From Pelagibius sp050043265 (GTDB taxonomy: Bacteria > Pseudomonadota > Alphaproteobacteria > Kiloniellales > Kiloniellaceae): a stretch of DNA of 64,000 bases. A model generated the notes under the pieces. That model saw nothing but the letters and a program-made list of their open reading frames with translations, was not told the origin of the DNA and made no database searches. Positions within the stretch are counted from its first letter, which is position 1; every line of letters begins with the position of its first letter. The translations under genes and the position numbers were made by a program. The stretch covers positions 1 through 64,000 of the forward strand of contig JBHJIR010000027.1 of NCBI GenBank assembly GCA_050043265.1. Direction: 5' to 3'. This document shows, in pieces, positions 8,224-15,348 of this stretch.

Positions 8224-9189
8224 TCAGGGTTTCTCCCCCACCGTGTCGGCGACGTAGGCGCCGCGCTCGCCCATCGGCTTGGCCGGCCCGTGGGTTGAAT
8301 CGCAGCGGGTCTGGTGCTCGGTCTCGGCGTTCAGCTCGGCGCCGAGGATGACCAGGAAGGCGCTGACCCAGAACCACATGAGCACGCCGACCACGGCGCC
8401 GAGGGAGCCGTAGGTCTGGTTGTAGCTGGCGAAGTTGCCGATGTAGAACGAGAAGGCCATGGAGGCGACGAGCCAGAGCAGGACGGCGACGACGCTGCCC
8501 GGGGTGACCCAGCGCCACTTGGCGTCATTGCGCGACGGTGCGAAGCGGTAGAGCGCGGCCAGCACCGCCATGAAGAAGACCGCCAGCAGCGGCCAGCGCA
8601 GCAGGGTGAGCAGCCAGCCGCGGGTGCCCTCGGCGCCCAGTGCGGCGACCATCGCCGGCACGAAGACCGTGGCGACCAGGGCCAGCGCGCTGAACACCAG
8701 CAGGCAGAGCGTCAGCGCGATGGCGATGAGGTTCTGCTTCACGATGCCGCGCTTCTCGCGTTCGTTGTAGGCGACGTTCATCGCCATCATGAAGGCCTGG
8801 GTCCCGCGCGACGCGCTCCACAGCGCGATGACCAGGCCCAGCAGCGCCGCGAAGCTGAGGGAGCCGGTGTTGCCGCCGGCCACCCGGGTCATCTGGTCGG
8901 CCAGCAGGGTGCGCGCCTCGTCGGGCACCAGGTCGGCGACGGCGAGGAAGTGCCGCTGCACCTCGCCGGCGTCGGCGACCAGGCCGTAGACCGAGACGAT
9001 GGCGGCGATCGCCGGGAAGATCGACAGCAGCGTGTAGAAGGCGAGACCCGCGGCCACCAGCGAGACGCGGTCGCGGGTGATCTCGTCGCGGGTGCGCCAC
9101 AGGATATCGCGCCAGCCGCGCGCCGGAATCTCCGACGGCGAGCCGCTCTCCCGGCCGCGCCCGGGTTCCTGCTCTTCCTCTTCGGCCAT
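8224..9189 (-). CDS. YihY/virulence factor BrkB family membrane protein
   Basis: 321 residues with an acidic, Pro/Gly-rich N-terminal tail (MAEEEEQEPGRGRESG) and then about six hydrophobic segments, starting at LVAAGLAFYTLLSIFPAIAA. The conserved features of the family are visible: RVSLVAAGLAFYTLLSIFPA, the W-S-A-S-R-G segment near the middle and SYNQTYGSLGAVVGVLMWFW. The role of these inner-membrane proteins is not established; early claims of RNase BN or serum-resistance activity do not define it. The gene is isolated, flanked on both sides by repeat blocks, with a TGA stop at 8224. Confidence in the family is high, in any function low. Confidence 0.9.
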   Translation of the reverse strand: MAEEEEQEPGRGRESGSPSEIPARGWRDILWRTRDEITRDRVSLVAAGLAFYTLLSIFPAIAAIVSVYGLVADAGEVQRHFLAVADLVPDEARTLLADQMTRVAGGNTGSLSFAALLGLVIALWSASRGTQAFMMAMNVAYNEREKRGIVKQNLIAIALTLCLLVFSALALVATVFVPAMVAALGAEGTRGWLLTLLRWPLLAVFFMAVLAALYRFAPSRNDAKWRWVTPGSVVAVLLWLVASMAFSFYIGNFASYNQTYGSLGAVVGVLMWFWVSAFLVILGAELNAETEHQTRCDSTHGPAKPMGERGAYVADTVGEKP

Positions 9190-9420
9190 GGACCCGCCTT
9201 TTCCTGGATACCCCCTCTTTTCTGGATATCAGGGGTCAACGGGCCCGCGCGGATGCGGTTCCCTCGGCGCGGGCGGACTGGCCACTGGGAGACTGATGAA
9301 ACCGCGGGGGCATTGGGTCCCGGCATCGAGTGCCGGGACGACAGCGAAGGTGTTGCGACATTGCGGACCGCCGGGGAAACCGGCGCCACCTCGAGTCTCC
9401 ACCCGCGCCGCCCCACCACC

Positions 9421-9660
9421 GTCATCCCGGGGCTTGACCCCGGGATCCATGGATCAGCCGCCGCGCTGCGGGGCGATGGACCCTCGGAACAAGCCCGAGG
9501 GTGACGGTTGGAGAGATTGCAGGGTGTCCGATGACGGACCCAACCCCCTCGCGTGTCATGCTCGGGCTTGACCCGAGCATCCGGGGCGGCGGCACCGTCG
9601 CTTGCCCTGCTCACGCCAAACGCGCGATCCTCAGGATCGGCTTGCGGATGAAGGCGTCGG
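9421..9660. repeat. palindromic repeats with a degenerate DUF1194-tail copy
   Basis: The 591-bp gap upstream of the CBS gene holds a paired-palindrome unit (9421-9507, CCCGGGGCTTGACCCCGGG joined to CCTCGGAACAAGCCCGAGG), a single palindrome (9553-9588) and, at about 9612-9660, a diverged antisense copy of the DUF1194 3' end (reverse strand reads ADAFIRKPILRIA). A short TCCCGGCATCGAGTGCCGGGA palindrome is at about 9308. The final 120 bases before the CBS start are unique and presumably hold its promoter. Confidence 0.7.
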
Positions 9661-9780
9661 CAAACGGCGAAAACCGCGCTGCTTCCGATTGTAAACAGTT
9701 CGTGCTAGCGTTTATGGCGTGCCGGAGGGGCATCCGGGACGGGGCTGAGATTCTGGTTACCGACTTGCGGGGATAGCGCC

Positions 9781-10215
9781 ATGACAACGATAAAGCATGT
9801 GCTCGATAGCAAAGGGCACGACGTCTTGACGGTCCGGCCGGACGATACCGTGTTTCACGCCCTCGAACTGATGGCGGGCAAGAACGTCGGCGCCGTCATC
9901 GTGACGGAGAACGATGCGGCGGTCGGCATCTTCACCGAGCGGGACTATGCCCGCAACGTCATCCTGAAAGGCCGGTCTTCTTCGAACACCCCGGTTCGCG
10001 ACATCATGGTGTCCGAGGTTATCTTCGTGAAGCCGGAGCAGACGGTCGACGAATGCATGGCGATCATGAGCAGCAAGCGGTTCCGGCACCTGCCGGTGAT
10101 GGAGAAGGGCAAGCTGGCCGGTATCGTCTCCATCGGCGATCTGGTGAAGACCATCATCGACGAGCAGAAGTTCACCATCGAACAGCTCCAGGGCTACATC
10201 GGCGGCAACGCCTGA
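9781..10215 (+). CDS. tandem CBS-domain protein
   Basis: A 144-residue protein made almost entirely of two CBS motifs (a Bateman module): residues about 8-65 (LDSKGHDVLTVRPDDTVFHA to GIFTERDYARNVIL) and 72-130 (VRDIMVSEVIFVKPEQTVDE to GIVSIGDLVKTIIDE). Such stand-alone modules bind adenosine nucleotides and sense energy status or regulate partner proteins. No partner is encoded next to it; it is flanked by repeat blocks and is probably transcribed alone. The ATG at 9781 gives the usual short N-terminus; the Shine-Dalgarno match upstream (GGGGATA) is moderate. Confidence 0.92.
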   Translation: MTTIKHVLDSKGHDVLTVRPDDTVFHALELMAGKNVGAVIVTENDAAVGIFTERDYARNVILKGRSSSNTPVRDIMVSEVIFVKPEQTVDECMAIMSSKRFRHLPVMEKGKLAGIVSIGDLVKTIIDEQKFTIEQLQGYIGGNA

Positions 10216-10275
10216 CTCCGATCGGTATGGGGCAGCGTTTTGCTGCAGGGTTGTGCGACAGGCCCAACCCCCTCG

Positions 10276-10717
10276 CTTGTCATGCTCGGGCTTGTCCCGA
10301 GCATCCAGGGCGACCGCATCGTCGTTTGCCCTGGACCCTCGGAACAAGTCCGAGGGTGACGGGTGGAGAGGTTGCCCTCACGCCGCGCTGGCGATCTCCA
10401 GAATCAGCTTACGGATCAGGGTGTCGGCAGCCGCATCTTATCTTTGCGACGGCGTGCTGCCGAGAGTGTGTCACCCCCACCCTAACCCTCCCCCATCGAA
10501 GGGGGAGGGAACAACTTGCTGAAGCTGCTCCTCTGGAATCCCTCCCCCCTTGATGGGGGGAGGTTAGGAGGGGGGTGGGGCTACGCGTTCCCTGCCGCCC
10601 GTATCGCACATCCCTCTGCATAACCCCCTCGCTTGTCATGCTCGGGCTTGTCCCGAGCATCCAGGGCGACCGCATCGTCGTTTGCCCTGGACCCTCGGAA
10701 CACGTCCGAGGGTGACG
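10276..10717. repeat. inverted copy of the composite repeat plus a second near-identical 87-bp unit
   Basis: Two nearly identical 87-bp paired-palindrome units (10276-10362 and 10631-10717) flank an antisense DUF1194-tail copy (about 10377-10430) and a C/G-rich inverted module (10471-10580). Read on the minus strand, the order of modules from about 10612 to 10276 reproduces the block at 1983-2337: GATACGGGCG lead, C/G-rich module, CACGCCGTCGCAA, DUF1194 tail, palindromes. No gene is seen between the CBS gene and the DUF1194 remnant. Confidence 0.8.
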
Positions 10718-10733
10718 ACTGGAGAGGCCGTGG

Positions 10734-11471
10734 TCACTCCGCGCTGGCGATCTCCAGAATCAGTTTGCGGATCAGGGCGTCGGCGAACTGGTCTTCCTCT
10801 TCGACGGCGATGGCGAAGGCGCCGGTGCCGCCGATGACGTCGCGGCGGAAGTGCTCGACCAGCGCCATGCCGCCGGGCCCGGTCAGGCCGCCGCTGCGGT
10901 AGTGCAGGGCAAGGCCGTTGATGACGATGCCGGCGTCCACCGCCAGCTCGCGGGCGAAGGGCAGCGGCAGGCCGCCGCGCTGGCCGGCGTCGCCGGAGAC
11001 GTCGATCACCTAGCGGAAGCCGTCGAAGCCGTTGCCTTCCATCCACTGCTGGCAGAAGGCGATGGCGTTGCTGATGGAATTCCAGCCGAAGGCCTTGCGC
11101 GGCGCCGCCACCACGGCGTCGGCGAAGGCCCTGGCGGACGCGGCGCTGTCGATCAGCGTCCAGTCGACGATGGGGTTCATGGAGTCCGGGCCGCCCCATT
11201 CCATCAGCGCGATGGCGATGGCGCCCTCGTAGCCGCCGGTCATGATGTCGACCACCTGCGGGTCGCTGACGGCCTGGGCGTAGGAAAGGCGCTGGAAGGC
11301 GAACTCGTCCTCCTGGATCGAGCCGGAGCCGTCGACGGCAAGGCAGAGTTCCAGGTCGACTTTTTTCCCGGCGCCCGGCGATTGGGCGGGGGCCCCGGGG
11401 CTGGTCGTCTGCCCGGACGCGGGCATTGCGGCGGCGCAGGTGAACGCGATCAGCAGGCAGACAAAGCGCAT
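10734..11471 (-). pseudogene. DUF1194 (von Willebrand A-like) secreted protein interrupted by an in-frame TAG
   Basis: The reading frame from the ATG at 11471 (preceded by GGAAGGAG) encodes a signal peptide (MRFVCLLIAFTCAAAMPASG), then a vWA-like domain with the MIDAS-type LAVDGSGSI motif and continues as ALMEWGGPDSMN and QQWMEGNGFDGFR. There a TAG at 11010-11012 interrupts it; directly after it the same frame continues VIDVSGDAGQRGG to a natural-looking end RKLILEIASAE and TGA. Without the TAG the product would be 245 residues, normal for DUF1194. One base change would restore Arg or Gln. Either this is a recent pseudogene or a base error; read-through is not supported by anything seen. DUF1194 function is unknown. 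Confidence 0.8.
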
Positions 11472-11594
11472 GGCTGCTCCTTCCCGGCAGGTCTTGGCCT
11501 GTAAGGCCGCCGATGATGGGTACTGTCTCACTTGAAATCTGGCGAGGTTGACAGCCTATCGAAACGCTGTGCCGGTTCCTATATACTTATAGGC

Positions 11595-11798
11595 ATGACC
11601 ATGAGAACTCGCACAGCTTTGGTTTGTGAATGTGGCCATACAGGCGTGCATGTCCATTCCGAGAATGACCAGCCATACAGCGAGTGTTGGGATTCCTATC
11701 GTCTAGAGGGCTTTACTGGCGGCGGGGCAGACCAAAGCGACGAAACGCGGATGAAATGTCCCGAGTGTGGCAAGGTCGGTACGGTGAGACGTGCCTAG
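11595..11798 (+). CDS. small Cys-rich (zinc-ribbon-like) protein of unknown function
   Basis: 67 residues from the ATG at 11595 (a second ATG at 11601 is equally possible). Two cysteine pairs, CECGH near the N-terminus and CPECGK near the C-terminus, suggest one zinc-binding site; the middle part contains HVHSENDQPYSECWDSYRLEG. I do not recognise a named family. The upstream sequence contains CCTATA and TATAGG separated by four bases (11578-11593), overlapping a possible TATACT -10 element, so the gene may be autoregulated. It lies at the left edge of the lower-GC island and diverges from the DUF1194 remnant. Its 3' end overlaps the candidate GTG start of the next small gene. Confidence 0.55.
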   Translation: MTMRTRTALVCECGHTGVHVHSENDQPYSECWDSYRLEGFTGGGADQSDETRMKCPECGKVGTVRRA

Positions 11799-12010
11799 AG
11801 GCACCCATAGGACAGAATCGCCCCGCCGAAGTGATCGGTAACGCCGTGCTAGTTGCACAGATCGCCACGGGCGAGGCCGAAGATGCTAGGAAAGATCCTG
11901 CCGCCAAGGCTTTAGGCAGCAAGGGCGGCGCGGCCCGCGCTGCTAAGCTGACACCGGAACAACGTCGAGAGATCGCTAAGAAGGCGGTTCAGAAGCGACG
12001 GGCAAAATAG
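11791..12010 (+). pseudogene. small basic KGG-repeat-type protein, probably frameshifted near its start
   Basis: The frame ending at 12010 encodes RPAEVIGNAVLVAQIATGE, then a helix ending SKGGAARAAKLTPEQRREIA and KKAVQKRRAK, a pattern common to small proteins of mobile regions whose function is not known to me. A natural start is not obvious in that frame. In another frame the GTG at 11791, overlapping the previous stop, reads MPRGTHRTES, which looks like the N-terminus such proteins often have; joining the two needs a one-base frameshift around 11815-11835. I therefore treat it as probably broken. An intact shorter protein from the GTG at about 11831 remains possible. Confidence 0.45.
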
Positions 12011-12013
12011 TGG

Positions 12014-12044
12014 TTGACAAAAATGTATGTTTTTCGGATATAGT
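12014..12044 (+). promoter_or_regulatory. sigma-70-type promoter of the island operon
   Basis: A perfect TTGACA (12014-12019) is followed by GATATA (12037-12042, 17-bp spacer) or TATAGT (12039-12044, 19-bp spacer). Transcription would begin near 12050, just upstream of the unknown gene at 12077 and the XRE/ImmA gene. Such a near-consensus promoter contrasts with the GC-rich surroundings and suggests an imported unit. Confidence 0.6.
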
Positions 12045-12076
12045 TGCGCACCATGCATCGCATCCGGAATAGGTCC

Positions 12077-12733
12077 ATGAATACCGTAGATCCTTGCCAG
12101 TTTGTCGACGATCAGTTTCCGGTCCAATTCCGCCCCTTGATCGCAACGACATTAAAAACTGCTTACAAAACAGCTGGTCGCCTTGTTGCGGATGAGCCGT
12201 TCTTGCAGACTCCTACGGCGGAATGGAACAAGGGGCGGATTGTCTCGTGGGCGGTGGACTATGGATTCTTCAAGCTTGTCGAAACTGGCGCTCTTCCGTT
12301 TGACTGTTCTTGGGAGTATTTCGCGAAGCCTACTGGCCGCTACCTCGCGCTTCGTCCTTCGCATTCGGTGGTCACAATCAGTCAGATTGCGGACCCTACT
12401 CAGCAGCCGCGCAACGTGGTTTTTCGCGCGATCGCGCGTATCAGCAATACCCCGTTCTTCGACCTTCCGGAATTTCAGGATGAGGGAAAGATAGACGGCT
12501 TGCCCCATATTCTTTTAACGCACGGTCATCAGGACTTAAGATTCTCGCACCTCTGCATTCCTGACCCGCTGCACCATAGGGGATTTCGGTATCGCACCAG
12601 GAACTTGCTGAATATGCCGCATGAAATCGAACCGGAAGGGCCGCCGCCCGAAGACACGGATACGGATTTCGAGAACTTAAACCTCCTGAAGGAGGATATT
12701 GCGAAGTGGAGGAGGGACCATGGCGGCGAATGA
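12077..12733 (+). CDS. unknown protein upstream of and overlapping the XRE/ImmA gene
   Basis: 218 residues if started at the ATG at 12077, which has AGG six bases before it; an ATG at 12053 would sit almost at the predicted transcription start. I do not recognise a family. Features visible: aromatic-rich central part (GFFKLVETGALPFDCSWEYF), a LTHGHQDLRFSHLCIPDPLHHRGFRYR segment rich in His and Arg, and a Pro/Glu/Asp-rich linker (EPEGPPPEDTDTDFE) before a charged C-terminal helix. No signal peptide or membrane segment. Its last 14 bases overlap the start of the XRE/ImmA-IrrE gene, so the two are translationally coupled and probably work together. Base composition is clearly lower in GC than the flanks, as expected for acquired DNA. 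Confidence 0.65.
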   Translation: MNTVDPCQFVDDQFPVQFRPLIATTLKTAYKTAGRLVADEPFLQTPTAEWNKGRIVSWAVDYGFFKLVETGALPFDCSWEYFAKPTGRYLALRPSHSVVTISQIADPTQQPRNVVFRAIARISNTPFFDLPEFQDEGKIDGLPHILLTHGHQDLRFSHLCIPDPLHHRGFRYRTRNLLNMPHEIEPEGPPPEDTDTDFENLNLLKEDIAKWRRDHGGE

Positions 12734-13916
12734 AAATATTCTTCGGTTCCCAAACGCCGCCCGCGACGAAAGTCCAGGGCGGCTTTTGATTCCAGAGCGG
12801 TTGGTCGAGGCACGCATAGCCTGTCGGTTAAATCAAACGGAATTGGCTAATGCTATCGGAGTGACACGGCAGGCTGTTTCGTCTTACGAACAAGGAACGA
12901 AGAAGCCAGACCCGACCACCATGGTTGCCATAGCGGACAGACTTAGGCAGCCGATCAGTTTTTTTACCCGTGGGCAGCCGGAGACATTCGGCCCGTCTAG
13001 CGTAAATTTCTATCGAAAGGTCGGTGCCGATACAAAGAGACGCAATGCGGCTTGTGCCGCCTATGCTGATTGGCTGGGTCAAGCTGCTTATGCATTCAAT
13101 GATCTCGTCAACTATCCGGTCGTCTCGATTCCGTCCTTTGAGCCGAAAGAAAGTGGTGCAAACCGTTATACTGAGGATGAAATTGAAGATATTGCGGAGA
13201 CTGTCCGAGATTCTTTTGGCCTTGGGCTAGGCCCAATATCAAACGTTGTCCGGCTGCTTGAGTCGAAGGGCGTTATCGTTTGCAGGATAGTAATTCCGGA
13301 AGAAAAAATTGAGGCGTTCTCTTTCTGGCGAGGGGAGCGTCCATTTGTTTTCCTGGCTTCGGAAAAAGAAAGTGCAGCGCGCTCAAGGCTAGATGCGGCC
13401 CACGAATTGGGGCACCTATGTCTACACCGTTGGGTTGGTTCAGAAGAGATAGAAGACCCTAAAATATTGAAGGAAATCGAGAAGGAAGCGGATCGCTTCG
13501 CTGCGGCATTCTTGCTTCCGCGTAAATCATTCGCGAATGAGATTTACTCCCCAAGGCTTATGGCATTTGTGGACTTGAAACGCAGGTGGAAAGTTTCAAT
13601 CCAGGCAATGGTCTATCGTTGCAAGACGCTCGGCATATTTGATGAGCAGCAAGTAACTAATCTCTACAAGCAGATATCTGCGAAAAAATGGCGGACACGT
13701 GAACCTCTTGACGGCTTAGGCGGACTACCATTGGAGCAGCCACTCCTCCTTTCGAAAGTCGCGTCGATGGTGCTGGAGGCCGGCCGAATGAAGAGCGACA
13801 GATTGCAGAGCGTACTTGGCCTATCGCCAGGCTGGATAGAGGACCTAACCGGCCTACCGAAGGGCTCGCTCTCTTCCGAACCAATTGAAGCAGATATAAG
13901 CCCAACATTAAAGTGA
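12720..13916 (+). CDS. XRE-family HTH protein fused to an ImmA/IrrE-type metallopeptidase domain
   Basis: 398 residues. N-terminal XRE helix-turn-helix at about 20-75 (RLNQTELANAIGVTRQAVSS YEQGTK). The C-terminal half has the ImmA/IrrE zinc-peptidase motif AAHELGHLCLHR (HExxH), followed by KEADRFAAAFLLPRKSF. Proteins of this design cleave or sense a repressor or stress signal, and act in mobile-element control or as antitoxin-like regulators. The ATG at 12720 has GGAGGG just upstream and overlaps the preceding unknown gene. Codon use is AT-richer than in the flanking genes. A possible short frame begins at GTG 13913 over its stop but runs into transposase debris. The target is unknown. Confidence 0.9.
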   Translation: MAANENILRFPNAARDESPGRLLIPERLVEARIACRLNQTELANAIGVTRQAVSSYEQGTKKPDPTTMVAIADRLRQPISFFTRGQPETFGPSSVNFYRKVGADTKRRNAACAAYADWLGQAAYAFNDLVNYPVVSIPSFEPKESGANRYTEDEIEDIAETVRDSFGLGLGPISNVVRLLESKGVIVCRIVIPEEKIEAFSFWRGERPFVFLASEKESAARSRLDAAHELGHLCLHRWVGSEEIEDPKILKEIEKEADRFAAAFLLPRKSFANEIYSPRLMAFVDLKRRWKVSIQAMVYRCKTLGIFDEQQVTNLYKQISAKKWRTREPLDGLGGLPLEQPLLLSKVASMVLEAGRMKSDRLQSVLGLSPGWIEDLTGLPKGSLSSEPIEADISPTLK

Positions 13917-13972
13917 GCGAAAAACCTGACGCTAAGCATAAAAATTCACATATTGTCGAGAACAAGCCTGAC

Positions 13973-14290
13973 ATGAAGGCGGTAGGCACGTCTTATGGTG
14001 AGCGGCAGAACTTGAGGATGAGCATTGGGATGCGCCGGTTCACGCGTCTGACGAACGGTTCCAGCAAGAAGTTGGAAAACCATCTGCACATGCTGAGCCT
14101 GTATTTCGTCCACTACAACTTCGTCGGCATCCACAAGAGCTTGAAGATAGCGCCAACGATGGCCCGTGCTGTAGCCGACACGCTTCAAGACATGGAGTAG
14201 ATTGCTGGCCTGATGGATGCGCGGGCGCCGAAGCCGGGACGACGTGGCCCGTACAAGAAAACAAACTCAAACTGCCTCACTGCCCGATGA
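13973..14290 (+). pseudogene. C-terminal remnant of a DDE transposase (IS1-like group)
   Basis: From 13973 the frame reads TSYGERQNLRMSIGMRRFTR, LTNGSSKKLENHLHMLSLYF and VHYNFVGIHKSLKIAPTMAR, the C-terminal third of a transposase family common in alphaproteobacteria, where the first segment carries the catalytic Glu. A TAG at 14198-14200 interrupts it after TLQDME; the frame then continues IAGLMDARAPKPGRRGPYKK to a TGA at 14290, so the TAG probably replaced a Trp TGG. The N-terminal two thirds are absent. No terminal inverted repeats were found. It marks the right edge of the accessory island. The family assignment is from memory of the motif and not certain. Confidence 0.7.
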
Positions 14291-14364
14291 TGGCGCCGAT
14301 TGCCGCGGTGCGGCAACTCGGCTAGAACCCGCGCAGTTTAGCGGGTTCTGAAAGATGTAACGGC

Positions 14365-15264
14365 ATGGTCGATATCCTCGTCCTCGGCAACGTGAACGCC
14401 GACTGGGTCTTTCGCCTGGACGCCCCGGTCCACGCGGGTCTGGAAACCAGCGGAGAAGACCTGGGCCTGCGGCCCGGCGGCGCCGCGGCGAATGCGGCGA
14501 GCGCCCTGGCGGTGGCCGGCAACCGGGCGCGTCTCGTCGGCTTCGTCGGCAGCGACGAGATCGGCGACCGCCTGCTGGCGCTGATGGCCGAGGATGGCCG
14601 GCCCTGGGACACCGCGGGCATCGTGCGGCTGCCGGGCCCGACGCCGGCCTGCCTGATCCTCATCGATCCCAACGGCGAGCGCGTCATCATCGGCACCCAC
14701 CGCAACACCACGCCGCCGGACTGGCCCGAGATAAATATGGATGGTGTTGCTTGCGCCTACGCCGCCTCTCGCTGGGGCCTGCCGGCGCCGCTGGCGGCCC
14801 GGCTGCGGGCGGCGGAGATTCCGCTCGTCTGCCAATGGCGTCCCGGTTATACGGTGGCGGCGGCGCAGGTTCTCGTCGTGTCGGAAGATGAAGTCCCGCC
14901 GGGTCACGCAGACGATCCCTGGCGGGGCGTGCAGGCCGAAGGCTTGGCGCCGGAGTGGCTGGTGGTCACCCAGGGCGCGCGCGGCGCCTACGCCACCGAC
15001 GGCACCACGCGCCTCACCTGCCCGGCGGCGCCGGCGACAGTGGTGGACGCCACCGGGGCCGGCGATGCCTTCGCCGCCGGCTTGGTCCACGGCCTCGCCA
15101 GGCGCTGGCCCATGGAGGCCTGCCTGGCGACGGGCAGCGCCTGGGGCGCGCGCGCCGTCGGCCACCTCGGCTCGACCTTTCCCAAGGTGTCTGAAGACAT
15201 CGCAAGCGATCCGGGTATCGCCGCCGTCACCCGCCACCACGCCGCCAAAGTGACATCGGACTGA
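14365..15264 (+). CDS. PfkB/ribokinase-family carbohydrate kinase
   Basis: 299 residues with both PfkB signatures: the N-terminal LRPGGAAANAASALAVAG and the C-terminal VVDATGAGDAFAAGLVHG, containing the catalytic Asp. It phosphorylates a sugar or nucleoside at the expense of ATP in the cytoplasm. The central part is short, as in ribokinase-like enzymes acting on small substrates. It lies 84 bases upstream of an ABC sugar importer and probably phosphorylates what that importer brings in. The substrate cannot be named. The gene begins just after the transposase remnant and returns to the GC-rich composition of the host. Confidence 0.9.
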   Translation: MVDILVLGNVNADWVFRLDAPVHAGLETSGEDLGLRPGGAAANAASALAVAGNRARLVGFVGSDEIGDRLLALMAEDGRPWDTAGIVRLPGPTPACLILIDPNGERVIIGTHRNTTPPDWPEINMDGVACAYAASRWGLPAPLAARLRAAEIPLVCQWRPGYTVAAAQVLVVSEDEVPPGHADDPWRGVQAEGLAPEWLVVTQGARGAYATDGTTRLTCPAAPATVVDATGAGDAFAAGLVHGLARRWPMEACLATGSAWGARAVGHLGSTFPKVSEDIASDPGIAAVTRHHAAKVTSD

Positions 15265-15348
15265 CATCGATCCGCCAAGCGACTGACATCTGACGGGCCT
15301 AGCCTGCAGCCTCCTCCGCACAGTTATGCCAATCCGGGAGAAGGCACC

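Noticed and set aside
7839..8351. Small proteins with HARACPEHPG- or VIPGLDPG-like sequences
   Set aside because: They are translations of the palindromic repeats, found in many frames and places, without ribosome sites.
10276..10717. Possible CRISPR array from repeated palindromes
   Set aside because: Units are 87 bp with internal palindromes, few copies, irregular spacing, no cas genes.
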